Positions 24,874 through 34,098 of a stretch of DNA of 64,000 nt are shown in pieces. The position numbers and the translations under genes are program-made. The first letter of the stretch is position 1; the number at the start of each line of letters is the position of its first letter. The notes beneath the pieces are model-generated. The model was not told where the DNA came from. It saw nothing but the letters and a program-made list of their open reading frames with translations, and made no database searches. The DNA comes from Streptomyces humicola. GTDB taxonomy: Bacteria; Actinomycetota; Actinomycetes; Streptomycetales; Streptomycetaceae. Location of the stretch: positions 62,001 through 126,000 of the forward strand of contig NZ_JANFNG010000005.1 in NCBI RefSeq assembly GCF_024436035.1. The letters are read 5' to 3'.

Positions 24874-25965
24874 TCAGCTAACCGTGTTCGTGGCCGGCGG
24901 CGAGTCGGGATCCGCCGGCTCGTAGGCCGCCGCGTAACGGACGTGCGCGGCGATGATCTGCTTCTTCAAGAACGCGTCCCAGACCTTGAGTTTCGCGTCG
25001 TTGTCAAGCTTGGTCTCGATCGCGCTCTTCAGCTGGCTGAAGGACAGCGGGACCGCTTTCTGGACGGCGGCGACCATGCCGACGTTCCAGCCCTGCGTCG
25101 TCTTGACCGGACCGAACACCGAGTTGTCGGCCGCCTTGAACGCGACCGCCGCGTAGCCCGAGTCGAGCTGACTGGCTGTCACGGAACCGAGAGAGCCGCC
25201 GGAGTTCTTGGTGCTCCCGTCCAGGGAGTATTTCTGCGCCAGGGCCGCGAAGTCGCCACCCGCGCGGGCCTGTTCGACGATCTGTTCGGCCTGCGACTGG
25301 GACGACACGACGATGTTGTCGAGCGTCCGCTGCTCCGGCGAGACCATCTGGCTCTTGTGCGCGTTGTAGTAGCTCTGGGCCTGGGCGTCGGTCGTCGCCT
25401 TGACCGATTCCGTGACCTTGAAGAACAGCTCGGCGCTCGACTGCTGCCGCTGGATCTCGCCGAGCACGTCGTCCTCGGACAGTCCATGGCTGCCGAGCTG
25501 CTGGATGAGCGTGCTGTTGTCGCCCCAGGAGTTGTCCTTGATCATCCTCTGGAGCTGATCGCTCGCCTCCTTGTCCGCGATCACAATGCCGCGTTCGCGG
25601 GCGGCGGTGTCGATCACCTGGCTGACCGCGAGCGCCTTCGCGACGTCACGCCGGAACTTGTCCTGCTTGGCCGCGTCCGTCGGCTGCTGGAGACCGTAGA
25701 GGAACTCCATCAGCACGATCCGGTGCTGGAGCTGCTCCTTGGTCATGGTCACGCCTTCAGCACGGAAGGCGACATCGCTCGGCAGGTCGTTGTTCTCCTG
25801 GACGAACAGGTTTGTTCCGGCGCCGCCGGCGATCGCCGCCAGCAGCACCGCCGAGAAGACCAGGGCGAACTGGCGGCTGGGGAAGATCCCCGCTCTGCTG
25901 CGCAGGCCGCCGCCCGAGCTCCGGTCGCCACCTGGGCGCAGAACGCCGGGGAGTTTGAATTTCAC
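24874..25965 (-). CDS. Membrane-anchored parvulin-type peptidyl-prolyl isomerase (SurA/PpiC-like)
   Basis: 363 residues. A basic N-terminus precedes one membrane anchor (about 34-54), an N-terminal SurA-like helical chaperone region follows, and the rotamase domain is about 195-300 (SPEQRTLDNIVVSS, GGDFAALAQKYSLDGSTKNSG, FGPVKTTQGWNVGMV). It should fold exported proteins outside the membrane. The GTG start overlaps the RND gene stop, so it is co-translated with the transporter. It may assist folding of the transporter loops or of the Mce proteins encoded just upstream. Confidence 0.83.
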   Translation of the reverse strand: MKFKLPGVLRPGGDRSSGGGLRSRAGIFPSRQFALVFSAVLLAAIAGGAGTNLFVQENNDLPSDVAFRAEGVTMTKEQLQHRIVLMEFLYGLQQPTDAAKQDKFRRDVAKALAVSQVIDTAARERGIVIADKEASDQLQRMIKDNSWGDNSTLIQQLGSHGLSEDDVLGEIQRQQSSAELFFKVTESVKATTDAQAQSYYNAHKSQMVSPEQRTLDNIVVSSQSQAEQIVEQARAGGDFAALAQKYSLDGSTKNSGGSLGSVTASQLDSGYAAVAFKAADNSVFGPVKTTQGWNVGMVAAVQKAVPLSFSQLKSAIETKLDNDAKLKVWDAFLKKQIIAAHVRYAAAYEPADPDSPPATNTVS

Positions 25966-28379
25966 TGCATGACCTCCGCGTTTACCGGCTCTGCGGACTT
26001 GACTGACCCGACCTTCGAGACGGGACGCTTTCCTGTTTCCATGGGCCGCTCTTTGACAGGGATGAGTCGTACCACCGCGGTCGCGGCCAGGTAGGAGAAC
26101 AGAACCGTCGCCGTAAGCGCGATTCCGAACTCACGCAGCAACGCGATCCGCGACGGCACAAGCGAGAGATATCCGAGCGCCGACGTGGCGCATGCCCACA
26201 CCACGACGCGCTGCAGCCGGGAGCCCTCCTCCTGCCGGGCGTCGATCAGGAGCACCGTGAACTCGCAGCCGGTCACCGTGATCAGTGATCCCAGCGCCAC
26301 GGTCAGCGGATTGAGCGACTGGCCGAGGACCCACAGCGCTGCCAGCGTCCACCCGGTGGCGAGCGCGGCCGCGAGCGCCGCCCGCAGACCGTCCCGGCGC
26401 CGCCGCAGGCCGAGCAGCAGAACCGCTCCCGCGACGACGATACCCGCGGCGTTCGAAAGATAGCGGTCGTTGCTGATCAGTGTGTACGCCCGGTCCGCGG
26501 CGACCGGAAGACCCACGATCTGCACCTTGTATCCGGCCGGCGGTGCGGGAAGAGCGACCTGGACGTCGTGGAGCAGCTTCGTCTGCGCGCCCAGGTCCTG
26601 GAACTTCAGGCCGAAGTCCATGACGGCCTGGGTGCCGTCCGGGGTGAAGACCGCGTCGGTCAGGTACGGCGGAAGCAGTCCTACCCCTGCGGAGATCTGA
26701 GCCGAGGTGGGTGAGTTGCCGAGGAAGGACAGCAGGTCGGGCGCTGTGAGGATCGGCTGGATGCGGTCGCCGTACTTGCCGACCACCGCGGTCTCGGCCT
26801 CCTGGAGCCACTGAAGTGCCTGCGGGCCCTGCGTGTCGGTTCCGCGCAGCACGATGCTCACGTCACCGGACGATCCCAGGACGTGCTCCGCGTACTGGGC
26901 CTGGCTCAGCTCCGGGAGGCCCTTGGCGAGGTCCTCCGGGTTGGCCTGGATGTCCAGCTTGGGCAGCACGGCCCAGCCGAGGCCGGCGACGGCGATGAGC
27001 ACGCCGAGGACGACCCACCGTCGGCCGGCCGGCAGCGACCGCCGCGCGGTGCCGCCCGGACGGCCGCCCGCAGAACTGGGGATCGGCGCGACCATGTTGC
27101 CGAGTGCCAGCGTGGCGGCCACGGTCAGCAGGACACCGGCGCCCAGCGCGATACCCAGTTCGCGTACGAACGGCAGCGGCGAGATGGCCAGCGAGCCGAA
27201 GGCCGCGGCGCTCGCCAGCGACACCGCGAGCACCCGGCGCCGGTCGGAGAAGGACGCGAGATACAGCGGGAACGAACTGCCGATGCCCAGCAGCAGCGGG
27301 AACAGCGCGATCGCGCCGAAGGACATCGGCACGTCGAGCCAGCCGAAGGCGGACAGGGTCAGCGCGCTGCCGATGACGGCCGCCACCAGCGGCCACAGCC
27401 TGCGCAGCCGGGTGGTCTGCGAGGGCGCGATGAGGAACCGCAGCAGGATCACCAGCACGGCCAGTCCGCCGAGCACCGGCATCTCGGAGACGACCTCGTG
27501 GGTCAGTGAGGAGGTGATGGCCGGGACGCCCGTGACGGTCACCCGACTGGTCTTGAGGCCAGAGTGCCGCACCGCCGCGCGGACCGCGGAGACGAGCCAT
27601 TCGGTCCCGGCCTCGTCCAGGTCCTCGCGGGGGCGGACGAGTTCGGTGACGCTGTTCGCGTTCGGGACGACGAACTTCCACCGTACGCGCGGCTGGCCCG
27701 ACTGGTCGTAGATGACGTTGCTGATGAAGTTCGGATTGCTGGTGGTGGGCAGTCCGCCCGGCAGGCCCTTGACAAGCAGCGCGCCGTAGCGGGCGTCGAA
27801 CGTGGCGACCGCGGCGTCCTCCGCGGCCTGAATCTTTGCGGCGGACAGGTGCTGGGCGCGCGCCTTCTCCTCGGCCTGCGCCCGCAGGGAGTCCCCGGCG
27901 CCGCTGATCTGGGCAAGCATGTCCTGCGAGGAGATCGCGATCTGGTTCACGGCCGTGGCCGGGCCGTACACCGTGGCCACGTCCGGAAGTTGCGAGAGGA
28001 TGCCTTCCAGCCGGAGGAGTTTATCGAACTGGTCCTCGTCGACCAGTAGTTGGCGCGGGTTGCTCGATTCCAGCAGTACGACGATGGGGTCCCCGCCGAA
28101 CGACCGCGCGTTCTGCTCGATCGCGGACACCGTCGGATCGCCTTGGGGAAGAAAGGAATCCATGGCGGTTTCCACCCGCAGCCGGGTCAATCCGCCAGCG
28201 GTCGCCGCGGCGACCGCGAGAACTATCAGGGATATGACGAGTTCACGCGCGGTGGGCCGGCGAAGACGGAGCCGGCGGCAGGTGTTCTTGCCGCCCTTTC
28301 CCTCCCTGCCGACGAGGCGACGCCAGAACGCAGTCAGCTTCTTTCCGGCCCGGGCCGCGGGCTCCGCTGTGCGCCTCAT
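25962..28379 (-). CDS. MMPL/RND-family transporter
   Basis: 805 residues with the duplicated RND plan: TM1 (about 48-66), a large external loop (about 70-280), a five-helix membrane block, TM7 near 450, a second external loop and a final five-helix block. The N-terminal VETAMDSFLPQGDPTVSAIEQNARSFGG-type loop start is common to MMPL and HpnN-like lipid exporters. Such pumps move lipids or hydrophobic molecules using the proton gradient. It leads the RND-parvulin-membrane protein operon, downstream of the mce genes. Confidence 0.83.
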   Translation of the reverse strand: MRRTAEPAARAGKKLTAFWRRLVGREGKGGKNTCRRLRLRRPTARELVISLIVLAVAAATAGGLTRLRVETAMDSFLPQGDPTVSAIEQNARSFGGDPIVVLLESSNPRQLLVDEDQFDKLLRLEGILSQLPDVATVYGPATAVNQIAISSQDMLAQISGAGDSLRAQAEEKARAQHLSAAKIQAAEDAAVATFDARYGALLVKGLPGGLPTTSNPNFISNVIYDQSGQPRVRWKFVVPNANSVTELVRPREDLDEAGTEWLVSAVRAAVRHSGLKTSRVTVTGVPAITSSLTHEVVSEMPVLGGLAVLVILLRFLIAPSQTTRLRRLWPLVAAVIGSALTLSAFGWLDVPMSFGAIALFPLLLGIGSSFPLYLASFSDRRRVLAVSLASAAAFGSLAISPLPFVRELGIALGAGVLLTVAATLALGNMVAPIPSSAGGRPGGTARRSLPAGRRWVVLGVLIAVAGLGWAVLPKLDIQANPEDLAKGLPELSQAQYAEHVLGSSGDVSIVLRGTDTQGPQALQWLQEAETAVVGKYGDRIQPILTAPDLLSFLGNSPTSAQISAGVGLLPPYLTDAVFTPDGTQAVMDFGLKFQDLGAQTKLLHDVQVALPAPPAGYKVQIVGLPVAADRAYTLISNDRYLSNAAGIVVAGAVLLLGLRRRRDGLRAALAAALATGWTLAALWVLGQSLNPLTVALGSLITVTGCEFTVLLIDARQEEGSRLQRVVVWACATSALGYLSLVPSRIALLREFGIALTATVLFSYLAATAVVRLIPVKERPMETGKRPVSKVGSVKSAEPVNAEVMQ

Positions 28380-28754
28380 GGTGTGTCGTACTCCTTTGCG
28401 TGTTCAGTGACCCAAGCCGCTCGCAGAGAATTTACATAAGACAGGTCTCGGAACACAGCCATGCCTCGCGACTCAGTTTCCGACAGCTCTTACGGGACTT
28501 CCTCCTTCTTGCCTGCCGCCCGACCCGGGCGGCAAAACACCATCTCAGATCCGCCCCTGCGAGGTGAGTCACCCTACTCGGCACCTCCAGAACAGTCAAC
28601 GCTTGTGGAGTCCAAGTTGCTTGTACTGTAGTTCTTTTTTCCGGTTCCGGCAGCCCGAAGCCCGGGGCGTGTTCCGGCCCCTACCGAAGCCCACTTCACG
28701 GAAGAAGTGTGTGAATTCAGGTCCGGTGCGCCCCTGGCTACCCAGGGCTATTCC
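28380..28754. other. Intergenic region between the transglycosylase-like and RND genes
   Basis: No gene is seen. It contains the hairpin at 28515-28535 and an A/T-rich stretch near 28600-28640 (TGTACTGTAGTTCTTTTTTCC) that may hold the promoter of the RND operon. The region separates the mce unit from the RND unit. Confidence 0.4.
28515..28535. terminator. Hairpin between mce and RND units
   Basis: TGCCGCCCG and CGGGCGGCA form a perfect 9-bp stem with a 3-base loop, about 220 bases past the transglycosylase-like gene stop. The AAAA run lies on the promoter-proximal side for minus-strand transcripts, so termination there would be T-tract independent. Confidence 0.45.
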
Positions 28755-29924
28755 TCAGGACGGCGACAGAAGTCCGCCGACGACTCCGGTCACGGTGGTG
28801 ACCGTACCGGTGAGCACCGGCTGGAGGCCGCCGTCCGTGGGCGCACCCGGCGAGGTCGGGGTCGGCTTGCCGGGAGCGGGCGTCGGCTTCGGCGTGGGCT
28901 GCGGGCCCGAGCCGCCGGTCGGCTTCGGGGCCGGCTCATTCGTGCCGGGCTTCGGCTTGGCTGGTGTGGACTTCGACGCGCCCGGGGTGCCGTTGCTGCC
29001 GGAGCCGTCCGAGATGTCGACGGCGGTGACGGGGCCGAACACGGTGCTGTCGGGGATCGGGGAGATCCCGCCGGAGTACACCTTCATCCACTCGAGCACC
29101 GCGATCAGGTACTGCTGCGAGTCGTTGTAGCTGACGATGGCGCTCCGGAGTCCGGCCGGGGTGGACAGGTTGCGGCCGTCCGCACACAGGTAACGGCCCG
29201 CGGCCAGCGCGGCGTCGTTGACGTTGCTCGGGTCCCCGCCCCCGCCCCAGCGGGCCCAGGTGGACGGGATGAACTGCATCGGTCCGACCGCCCTGGCCCA
29301 CACGCCACTCTGCCCCCACTGCGTGCCGTACACGTTGGGGATCGCGGCGTAGCCGTTGGAGCCGTCGAGCACCGGGCCGAGGATGGGCCGCAGCGTGGTG
29401 CCGTTGGTGTCGACCGCGCCGCCCTCGGCGTGGTTGGACTCGATCTTGCCGATACCGGCGAGCACCGCGACCGGCAGGTGGCAGCCGGGCTCCTCCTGCG
29501 CCAGCGTGCCTGCGGCCTGCTCGTACGCGGCCAGCACCGTCTTCGGAATACCGGACGCGCCGGCGGCGACGAAGGTGATCGGGGCCGCGTGCGGGGGCGT
29601 CATGCCGACCGGCGCAGCCGGCTGCGCCAGGTCCTGCGGCGGGGCGGGCGCGGGAGGGGGGCTGGCGAGGTACAGCGGGGTGCCGCCGTCCACCGCCTCG
29701 GTGCCGCTGCCGGAACCGGCCTTCTGCACCTGCGCCGCGAGATCGAGGGAATCCCCGAAGTGCGGCGGGCCGCCCGCGGTCGTGGCGATGAGAATACCGG
29801 CGAGTGCGGCGTGCTTGACGCTGAGCTGGAACCGGCGTGTGTGAGGGAGCGGCTCGGCGCGCACGTCCCTGGGGGGCCCGCTCCTTTCCGCCTTCTGCTT
29901 TCCGTGCACATTGCTGCGAGTCAC
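28755..29924 (-). CDS. Secreted lytic-transglycosylase-like protein
   Basis: 389 residues. An N-terminal basic segment and a hydrophobic helix (about 33-50) form a signal or anchor. The middle domain is SLT/MltB-like: GIGKIESNHAEGG with the catalytic Glu, then VGPMQFIPSTWARWG and LCADGRNL. The tail is Pro/Lys/Thr-rich (KPKPGTNEPAPKPTGG) and ends hydrophobic. It would cleave peptidoglycan strands. The GTG start has GGAGG six bases upstream. Placed directly behind mceF, it could open the wall for the Mce complex. Confidence 0.82.
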   Translation of the reverse strand: MTRSNVHGKQKAERSGPPRDVRAEPLPHTRRFQLSVKHAALAGILIATTAGGPPHFGDSLDLAAQVQKAGSGSGTEAVDGGTPLYLASPPPAPAPPQDLAQPAAPVGMTPPHAAPITFVAAGASGIPKTVLAAYEQAAGTLAQEEPGCHLPVAVLAGIGKIESNHAEGGAVDTNGTTLRPILGPVLDGSNGYAAIPNVYGTQWGQSGVWARAVGPMQFIPSTWARWGGGGDPSNVNDAALAAGRYLCADGRNLSTPAGLRSAIVSYNDSQQYLIAVLEWMKVYSGGISPIPDSTVFGPVTAVDISDGSGSNGTPGASKSTPAKPKPGTNEPAPKPTGGSGPQPTPKPTPAPGKPTPTSPGAPTDGGLQPVLTGTVTTVTGVVGGLLSPS

Positions 29925-30029
29925 TCTCAACCTCCGAGTTGACTGTCCTTGATGTCGTCCTTGGGGCGGGACTGCGTTTTCGGCAGTGCGGCTCCTCCGC
30001 GGCAGGTCGGCCCGCGGCGGTGATGACGA

Positions 30030-30094
30030 TGTCGGTAGGGTGGGCGCGCGGCCGGCGGACGGCTGGTGGAGCCATCCGCCTGCCGCGCCCCGGC
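30030..30094 (-). terminator. Imperfect hairpin after mceF
   Basis: GGCGCG...CGGCGGA and TCCGCC...CGCGCC pair imperfectly just beyond the mceF stop. It may attenuate transcription into the transglycosylase-like gene. Confidence 0.3.
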
Positions 30095-30096
30095 GG

Positions 30097-31383
30097 CTAC
30101 TTCTTGGCCGGGTAGAGCTTGGTGAAGCTCCGGCCGGTCGCCGCGTCGCTCTGTCCGGGAGCGGGGTACGGGTTGTCGTTGACGAGGATGTTCGGGAGCT
30201 TGATCGGAACACCCTTGACGATCTGCTCGTTACCCAGGTCCGGTTCGAGCCGGAAGTAGTGAATTCCGGCCTCGTCGGTGTACTTCATCATGGCGCCGAA
30301 GTTGGAGAAGAACGCACCGAGTTCGGGACCGTACGGCTCCAGGTAGCCCAGCATCGGGTTGAGGTTGCTCAACGTCGTCTCCAACTGGGGGATGACCGCG
30401 TTCACGTCCGAGGCGAGGGTCGGCACCCGGTCCAGGGTGGCCGGCGCCTCGGTCAGCGTGCCGTTCAGGTCCGGCAGCAGGCCGCGCAGGTCGTTGGTGG
30501 TCTGCGGCAGTTGCTGCAAGGCGGTGTTCAGTGACGGCGCCGCGTCATTGAGGTCCGACGCCACGGGCGCCAGCGACTGCGACAGCGTGGTGAGCTTCTG
30601 CGTGGCCGTCTGCGTGCTGCTCAGGACGCCCGGCAGCGAGCGCACGGTCGCGCTGAGGTTCTTCTGCTGCCCGCTGGTCGCCGCTGTCAACTGCTGTGCG
30701 CTCTTGACCAGATCGCCGATCTGCCCCTCGCCCTCGTCGAGCGCGGACAGGATCGTCGTGGTCTGCTGCGCCAGCGTCGTCAGGTCCTTGGACTGGGCCG
30801 AGATGGCGTCCAGAGCCGTGAAGCCCTGGGTGCCGATGTCCCCGAGACCGGTCATGGTCTGGGACACGCTCTCCTTGGTCCCGTCGGTGCCGGTGCCCAG
30901 GCTGCGTATCAGACTCCCCAGCGCCGTCCTCGTCTTGGGATCGAGGCTGCGCACCACGTCGGAGAGCTGCACGGCCGGCTTCACCGCGGACGCCGGCAGC
31001 GCCGATCCGGTGGCCAGCACCTTTCCGCTGCCGTCGTTGACCGCCACATAGGACTCGCCCACCAGCGACTTCACCCCGACCCGCACGGTCGCGCCCTGGT
31101 GCAGCGGGGCGACGCCGGAGTCGAGGTTGAGGACGACCTTGTCCATACCGTTGGTGTGGCTGATCGAGTCGACCGTGCCGACCCGGACACCTGCCATGTC
31201 GACATCGCCCATCGGGATGAGGTTGTTCACGTCCGGGGTCGTGAACGAGACCTTGTACGACGCCCCGGCGAACGGGCCACTGACTCCGGCCTTGGCGAAC
31301 AGATAGCCGAGGTAGACCAGTGCCAGGACGGAGAAGACGCCGAGGACAAGCATCTTGCCGAGCCTGCTCGTGACGAACGACAT
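30097..31383 (-). CDS. mceF: Mce family protein, sixth (MceF position)
   Basis: About 428 residues: one N-terminal transmembrane helix (about 10-30), an MCE beta-barrel domain (about 38-115; VNNLIPMGDVDMAGVRVGTV), a long helical region rich in Gln/Ser/Leu that builds the tube (about 140-330), and a C-terminal segment ending in PYPAPGQSD. Mce proteins form hexameric shuttles carrying lipids or sterols across the cell envelope. The ATG overlaps the preceding stop as TGATG. It is the last of six consecutive mce genes. Confidence 0.88.
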   Translation of the reverse strand: MSFVTSRLGKMLVLGVFSVLALVYLGYLFAKAGVSGPFAGASYKVSFTTPDVNNLIPMGDVDMAGVRVGTVDSISHTNGMDKVVLNLDSGVAPLHQGATVRVGVKSLVGESYVAVNDGSGKVLATGSALPASAVKPAVQLSDVVRSLDPKTRTALGSLIRSLGTGTDGTKESVSQTMTGLGDIGTQGFTALDAISAQSKDLTTLAQQTTTILSALDEGEGQIGDLVKSAQQLTAATSGQQKNLSATVRSLPGVLSSTQTATQKLTTLSQSLAPVASDLNDAAPSLNTALQQLPQTTNDLRGLLPDLNGTLTEAPATLDRVPTLASDVNAVIPQLETTLSNLNPMLGYLEPYGPELGAFFSNFGAMMKYTDEAGIHYFRLEPDLGNEQIVKGVPIKLPNILVNDNPYPAPGQSDAATGRSFTKLYPAKK

Positions 31384-32639
31384 CACTTACTCCCGCCGCT
31401 GTTGCCGCCGTGCGTTCCGGGGATCACTCCGGCGTCGGGCAGCGGAACCGCCACTTGACCGCGGATGAAGCCGCCGTTGGCATCGGACAGGCTGAACACT
31501 CCGTTGGTGTTGTAGATGAACGCCTGGAGATCGCCGAGGTAGGCGACCAGGGTCTCGGTGTCAGGGTTCAAGTCGCGCGCGATGGGCTCCAGATCGCCGA
31601 GTGAGGTGTGCAGGTCGCTGACCAGCGGCTGCAGGTCGTCGACCACCGGGTTGGCCGCCCGGACGACCGGGTTGGCCGCGGTGACGGTCTGGCCGATGTC
31701 GGTGACCGTGTCCTGCGTCTTCTGGAGCACCTTCGGCAGCTGCGCCGACGCCTTGGACAGGTTCTGAAGCGCCGGGTTGAGCTGCTTGGTCAGGCCATTG
31801 ACGCCGGTCATGGCGCTCTTGAGCTGACCGGTGGTGCCGGGCAGCTCGTTGAGCGTGGCCTCCAGATCGCCGGTGTTCTTCGACAGGATTCCCAGGGAGT
31901 CCTGCGTGGCGTTCATCAGGCTGATCAGCCGTGCGTCGTTGTGCCCCACGGCCATGCTGATCTGGGACAGCGACGTCACCAGCTTGCTGATGTTCTGCCG
32001 GCGCTCGGTGAGCGCGTCCAGGACCGGCTGGACCTTCAGCAGTGTCGCGTCGGTCGAGTCGAGGCCGGACGGCAGATTCGACGGCGCGCTGGCCAGCGCC
32101 ACGTCCGAGGCCGACAGCAGGTCGGCCAGCGCCGCCCTGCTCCGCTCGTCAAGGTGGTCCAGCACCTGGTCGGGCTGAATCGGCCGCTGCGTCTGGCTCG
32201 CCGGGATCACGCCGTTCGCGGGCAGCGGCTTTCCGGGCGGACCGCCCGGATCGACCTCGACGTACATCTCGTTGAGCGGGTTCGTCGGCCGCAGCACGAG
32301 ATGGGCGTTGTCGTAGATCGTGTGGCCGGGTTCCAGCGACATGGTCAGCTCGGCCTGGCCCTTGGAGGTCACCGTGGCGCCCGTGACCTGACCGACCGGG
32401 ACGCCCGCGATGCGCACCTTGGGCGACTCGCCGGGGTTGACCGCCCCTGCCTCGGTGAAGTCCGCGGCGAAGACGTATTGGTGCGCCCACGGTGTGATGA
32501 ACCGCTGGTTGCCCAGGATGATGGACGCGCTGGCGAGGCCGAGGGCTACCAGAACCACCATCGTGATCACGTTGCGTCCCAGGCCCGGGACGGTGCGGAT
32601 GCGTTCCCATGTCCGGCGGGCCGAAAACTTCCTGCTCAT
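31383..32639 (-). CDS. mceE: Mce family protein, fifth (MceE position)
   Basis: 418 residues: membrane anchor at about 25-45, an MCE domain (about 58-135; VNPGESPKVRIAGVPVGQVTGATV), a helical tube region with repeated Leu/Asp heptads, and a short Gly/Ser tail. Mycobacterial MceE proteins are usually lipoproteins; no lipobox cysteine is visible here. It begins one base after the mceD stop. Confidence 0.88.
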   Translation of the reverse strand: MSRKFSARRTWERIRTVPGLGRNVITMVVLVALGLASASIILGNQRFITPWAHQYVFAADFTEAGAVNPGESPKVRIAGVPVGQVTGATVTSKGQAELTMSLEPGHTIYDNAHLVLRPTNPLNEMYVEVDPGGPPGKPLPANGVIPASQTQRPIQPDQVLDHLDERSRAALADLLSASDVALASAPSNLPSGLDSTDATLLKVQPVLDALTERRQNISKLVTSLSQISMAVGHNDARLISLMNATQDSLGILSKNTGDLEATLNELPGTTGQLKSAMTGVNGLTKQLNPALQNLSKASAQLPKVLQKTQDTVTDIGQTVTAANPVVRAANPVVDDLQPLVSDLHTSLGDLEPIARDLNPDTETLVAYLGDLQAFIYNTNGVFSLSDANGGFIRGQVAVPLPDAGVIPGTHGGNSGGSK

Positions 32640-32640
32640 G

Positions 32641-34098
32641 TCAGCCCTGCTTTCCTTGGGATCCGGACGCGCCGGTCAGCAACCCCAGCAGGGAGTTGAT
32701 GGGGCCGTTGAGGACCTGGTCCTGGCCGGGCGCGGTGGCCGAGTCGGGGGTCCAGGCGCCGCCGCCGGTGTCGGGCGCGGGCAGCACCGACAGGCCCTGG
32801 GGAAGCAGCCCGAGCTGCTGGAGCAGCTTCGCCGTGCCGAGTTCGTTGCCGCCGGCGCTAGAGGGGCTGACACCGAGCGCGAGGCCGATCATCCGGCCGT
32901 TCTTGTCCCCGTACTTCGACAGGTTCGCGGCGTGCGCGGCGAGGTAGCCGACCTCCTGATAGAACAGGTGGCCGTTGCCGCCGTCGCCCTGGTAGTAGCC
33001 GGTGCCCTTCCACGGCGACAGCACCGTCTTGGCGATCGGGCCGTTGACCCGGTCGAGCACGGGACCCTTCAGGTCGTCGAGCGTCGAGGTCGCCTGCTTC
33101 GAGGTCGGCACGAGCTGCTGCACCACGGGAAGCGCCTTGTTCAGCAGCGGCCGCAGGTTGGCCACCAGCGGGCGGGCCTGCTGGAGCACCGGGTCCGTCG
33201 TCTTCAGCAGCGGACCGAGTCGCTGTGCGGTGGGCAGGGCGTCGGTCGCGGTCTGGGTGAGCTGCTGGAGCGAGCCGTTCAGGGCGGTCAGACCGGTACG
33301 TGTGTCCGACAGCGTCTGCGGCAGCGTGGCCAGGGTGTCGGTGACCGGCCGGCGCTGGTCCGACAGTGCCGTACTGACAGTGCCGAGCGAGTCCACGATG
33401 TCGCCGAGCTGGCCGTTCTGACGGCTCATCACGGACGCGATCGAGTCCAGCGCGGGCACCAGCTGGCTCAGGTCCTGCGAAGGACGCGTTCCCTGAAGGC
33501 TGTCGAGAACCTCGGCGGCCGGCGTCAGGGTGCCGGGCGCGTCGGCGAGCAGGTTGCCCAGCGACGTGCCCGCGCCGTTCTTCAGCGTCTGGTCCGTCTC
33601 GCTCAGGGAACCCTGGATGCCGCTGCGAGCGGACTTCGGAAGGGCCTGGAGAACCTGGTCCAGCTCCACCGGAATGCCCGTCCGCGACATCGGGATGGTG
33701 CTCCCGTCGTACTTCTGGTCGGTGCCGCCCGGTGTGAGCTGCACGTAGTAGTTGCCACCGAGCAGCGTGGTCGGGCGGATCAACGCCGACGGCTGGTCGC
33801 CCAGCTTCCCGACGACGTCGTCGTTCACCTTCATCGAGACGACGACGTGGCCGCTTTCCTTCTCCACGCCGGTCACCGTGCCGGCGACCACACCCGCGAC
33901 CTTCACCTGGGTCTTGTACGGGCGCAGCTGGTAGTCACGGCTGAAGTCGGCCTTCACCGTGTGGCCCGACGACAGCATCGTGCCGATGCGCTCCTTCTGG
34001 TACACCGCCAGCAGGAAGACCACGGTCAGCACCAGGAGCACGGCCCCGATGCCTGCCGGGGAACGCAGAGGTCGCGTCCACGATCGCGCGGCGCTCAT
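32641..34098 (-). CDS. mceD: Mce family protein, fourth (MceD position)
   Basis: 485 residues, the longest of the set. Anchor at about 15-33, MCE domain at about 45-120 (LRPYKTQVKVAGVVAGTVTGV), helical region to about 350, and a C-terminal extension (LFYQEVGYLAAHAANLSKYG, then PDTGGGAWTPDSATAPGQD). The start overlaps the mceC stop as TGATG. It would be one subunit of the hetero-hexameric Mce tube. Confidence 0.88.
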   Translation of the reverse strand: MSAARSWTRPLRSPAGIGAVLLVLTVVFLLAVYQKERIGTMLSSGHTVKADFSRDYQLRPYKTQVKVAGVVAGTVTGVEKESGHVVVSMKVNDDVVGKLGDQPSALIRPTTLLGGNYYVQLTPGGTDQKYDGSTIPMSRTGIPVELDQVLQALPKSARSGIQGSLSETDQTLKNGAGTSLGNLLADAPGTLTPAAEVLDSLQGTRPSQDLSQLVPALDSIASVMSRQNGQLGDIVDSLGTVSTALSDQRRPVTDTLATLPQTLSDTRTGLTALNGSLQQLTQTATDALPTAQRLGPLLKTTDPVLQQARPLVANLRPLLNKALPVVQQLVPTSKQATSTLDDLKGPVLDRVNGPIAKTVLSPWKGTGYYQGDGGNGHLFYQEVGYLAAHAANLSKYGDKNGRMIGLALGVSPSSAGGNELGTAKLLQQLGLLPQGLSVLPAPDTGGGAWTPDSATAPGQDQVLNGPINSLLGLLTGASGSQGKQG

